A stretch of 64,000 nucleotides of DNA from Albula goreensis. Taxonomy: Eukaryota > Chordata > Actinopteri > Albuliformes > Albulidae. The notes beneath the pieces are model-generated. The model did no database searches, was not told the DNA's origin, and saw nothing but the letters and a program-made list of their open reading frames with translations. Below, in pieces: positions 62,560-64,000 of this stretch. The stretch is taken from contig CM040764.1 in the NCBI GenBank assembly GCA_022829145.1, forward strand, positions 14,049,670 to 14,113,669, read 5' to 3'. How positions within the stretch are numbered: the stretch's first letter is position 1; each line of letters begins with the position of its first letter. Both the position numbers and the translations under genes were made by a program.

Positions 62560-62860
62560 GTTCTTTCACAGCCGCCCTGGCGGAACCTGTTGCGGTTGCC
62601 AGCGGTTACTAATCCAAAGGCCAAATGAGATTAGCAGCGGAGGCCTGTAATTTCAGCGCGCTGGCTGATCTGGGGCCATGTCAGAGCGTGGCACGCCAGG
62701 CTGTAATGTGATTAGGCCCAATATTTCCCTGACCCTGGAGTGGGAATGGGCTGTAAACGCCACACCATGTCCCATAACACCTTAATCTAGTGTGAAAGCA
62801 ATTGCTCTGCGAATCGATACACACCCATGGCATGGAACCAGGATTATTATTTCAGCCCCA
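62560..62860. promoter_or_regulatory. Candidate conserved non-coding element (unverified)
   Basis: About 300 bases of complex, balanced-composition sequence free of simple repeats. It has dense motif-like cores (ggttactaatccaaagg, gaggcctgtaatttcag, gctgtaatgtgattaggcc, gaatgggctgtaaac). The texture suggests an enhancer-type element, but I have only this one sequence and cannot show conservation. Confidence 0.22.
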
Positions 62861-63410
62861 CACTCAAGGTGGAATCATTTTATGGTTATTGATTTTTCCC
62901 TGCGACTGAAATACAGAGAGCAACGGCAGAGTGAGTTTGTATTTTTGGAATAATGATTTACTTTGGAAAATGCCCAGGAAAGAAATAGTGATGCCACCTC
63001 GCAGTCAGAGTGCAATCCCAGAATTCCTGTCTGCCTCCTTAACTCCACTTGCTCCATTACTGGCACACACACAGTTTTAGATGCAGGTTTGCTGCACAAA
63101 AACTGAATGTGAATGGAAAACGTGTCAGCTGCATGTGAAAGTGGAAGGCAGGAGTGAATGAAAATTCCTGTCCATTGCTGAGGTGCACATGCTGCTCTCT
63201 GTATCTGTGTGTAATGGGTATTTGTGTGCATATATCTGTGAAAAATATTTTGGTGAAAACTTGATTTTGTGCATTTCTGATTCATTAGGGCAAAGCCCTC
63301 CTGCTATGCCTTTGGCAGCTGCTGCAGAGATCCACAGGGGTGAATGCATTAAAGATACTGTTCACTCATCACTTCCAAACACATCATTACCAACTTTTAG
63401 TTAGTGGATG

Positions 63411-63527
<117 letters not shown>

Positions 63528-64000
63528 TGAGAGAGTGAGTGGTAGGTGAGACTGAAGGCCAAGTCAGCATTTATTTATGATATTTTTGTGTACAGAGAAT
63601 CATTCTCTCTTTTGGAATTTTTGAACCTGTTTTTTCATTTTCAGTCTAACAATTACAATGTGCCCTACATTAGAAAAAGACCTACCTTATGAAGTTCCAA
63701 CCAAAGCAAATAGTTTAAGTTTGAAGTGACTGGTATACCCTTGTCATTGACTGTAAAAACTGACATGATTGATTTATTTAATAGGACCTCTTGGATGTCA
63801 CCAAATGGCTCAAAACAAAAGAATGCTGTGCAAAGCAGGGCTTAGATTGTGAAGTTAATTTGAATACTATTAGGGTATTTACATGTCTTTAATGTTTATA
63901 TTTGAATGTTTTAATCATATCTGTTGTGGTGTTCTCTTAAGGGTACAGCTGAAACGTAAAAACACTCCAAATGTGTGAGCGCACCCATCTTACACCCCCA

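Overview
This window reads as intergenic-style vertebrate DNA inside one large gene. It has long introns with canonical GT-AG boundaries, many (CA/GT)n microsatellites, AT-rich non-coding sequence and relics of dispersed repeats typical of ray-finned fish. No prokaryotic operon structure is present. A teleost is the best guess; I cannot name the species.

The only protein-coding gene I can support is on the + strand: an EphB-type receptor tyrosine kinase, best matched to EphB1 (ephb1). Two consecutive exons are visible. The short exon (34809-34873) encodes the mature N-terminus just after the signal peptide. The large exon (44669-45350) encodes most of the ephrin-binding domain and the start of the cysteine-rich region. 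Phases are consistent: the first exon completes a split codon and ends on a codon boundary, and the second starts on a codon boundary and ends one base into the next codon. The signal-peptide exon must lie upstream of position 1 and the next cysteine-rich exon downstream of 64000, because I found neither here.

Layout: 1-34808 is the 3' part of intron 1. It holds a 12-copy minisatellite near 2.4-2.9 kb, a dead hAT-like element near 21.0-21.6 kb, several old dispersed repeats and a GT-based higher-order repeat near 27.3-27.65 kb. 34874-44668 is intron 2 (9,795 bp), mostly featureless apart from a long CA repeat. 45351-64000 is the 5' part of intron 3, which holds many simple repeats, a G-quadruplex/GC-rich island near 53.4 kb and an unusual nested direct-plus-inverted repeat near 62.1-62.35 kb.

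I found no new biological system. The most unusual structure is the 62.13-62.36 kb hairpin-forming repeat. The remaining short open frames look like chance frames in introns or low-complexity sequence. Family assignments rest on recognition by eye, with no database search.
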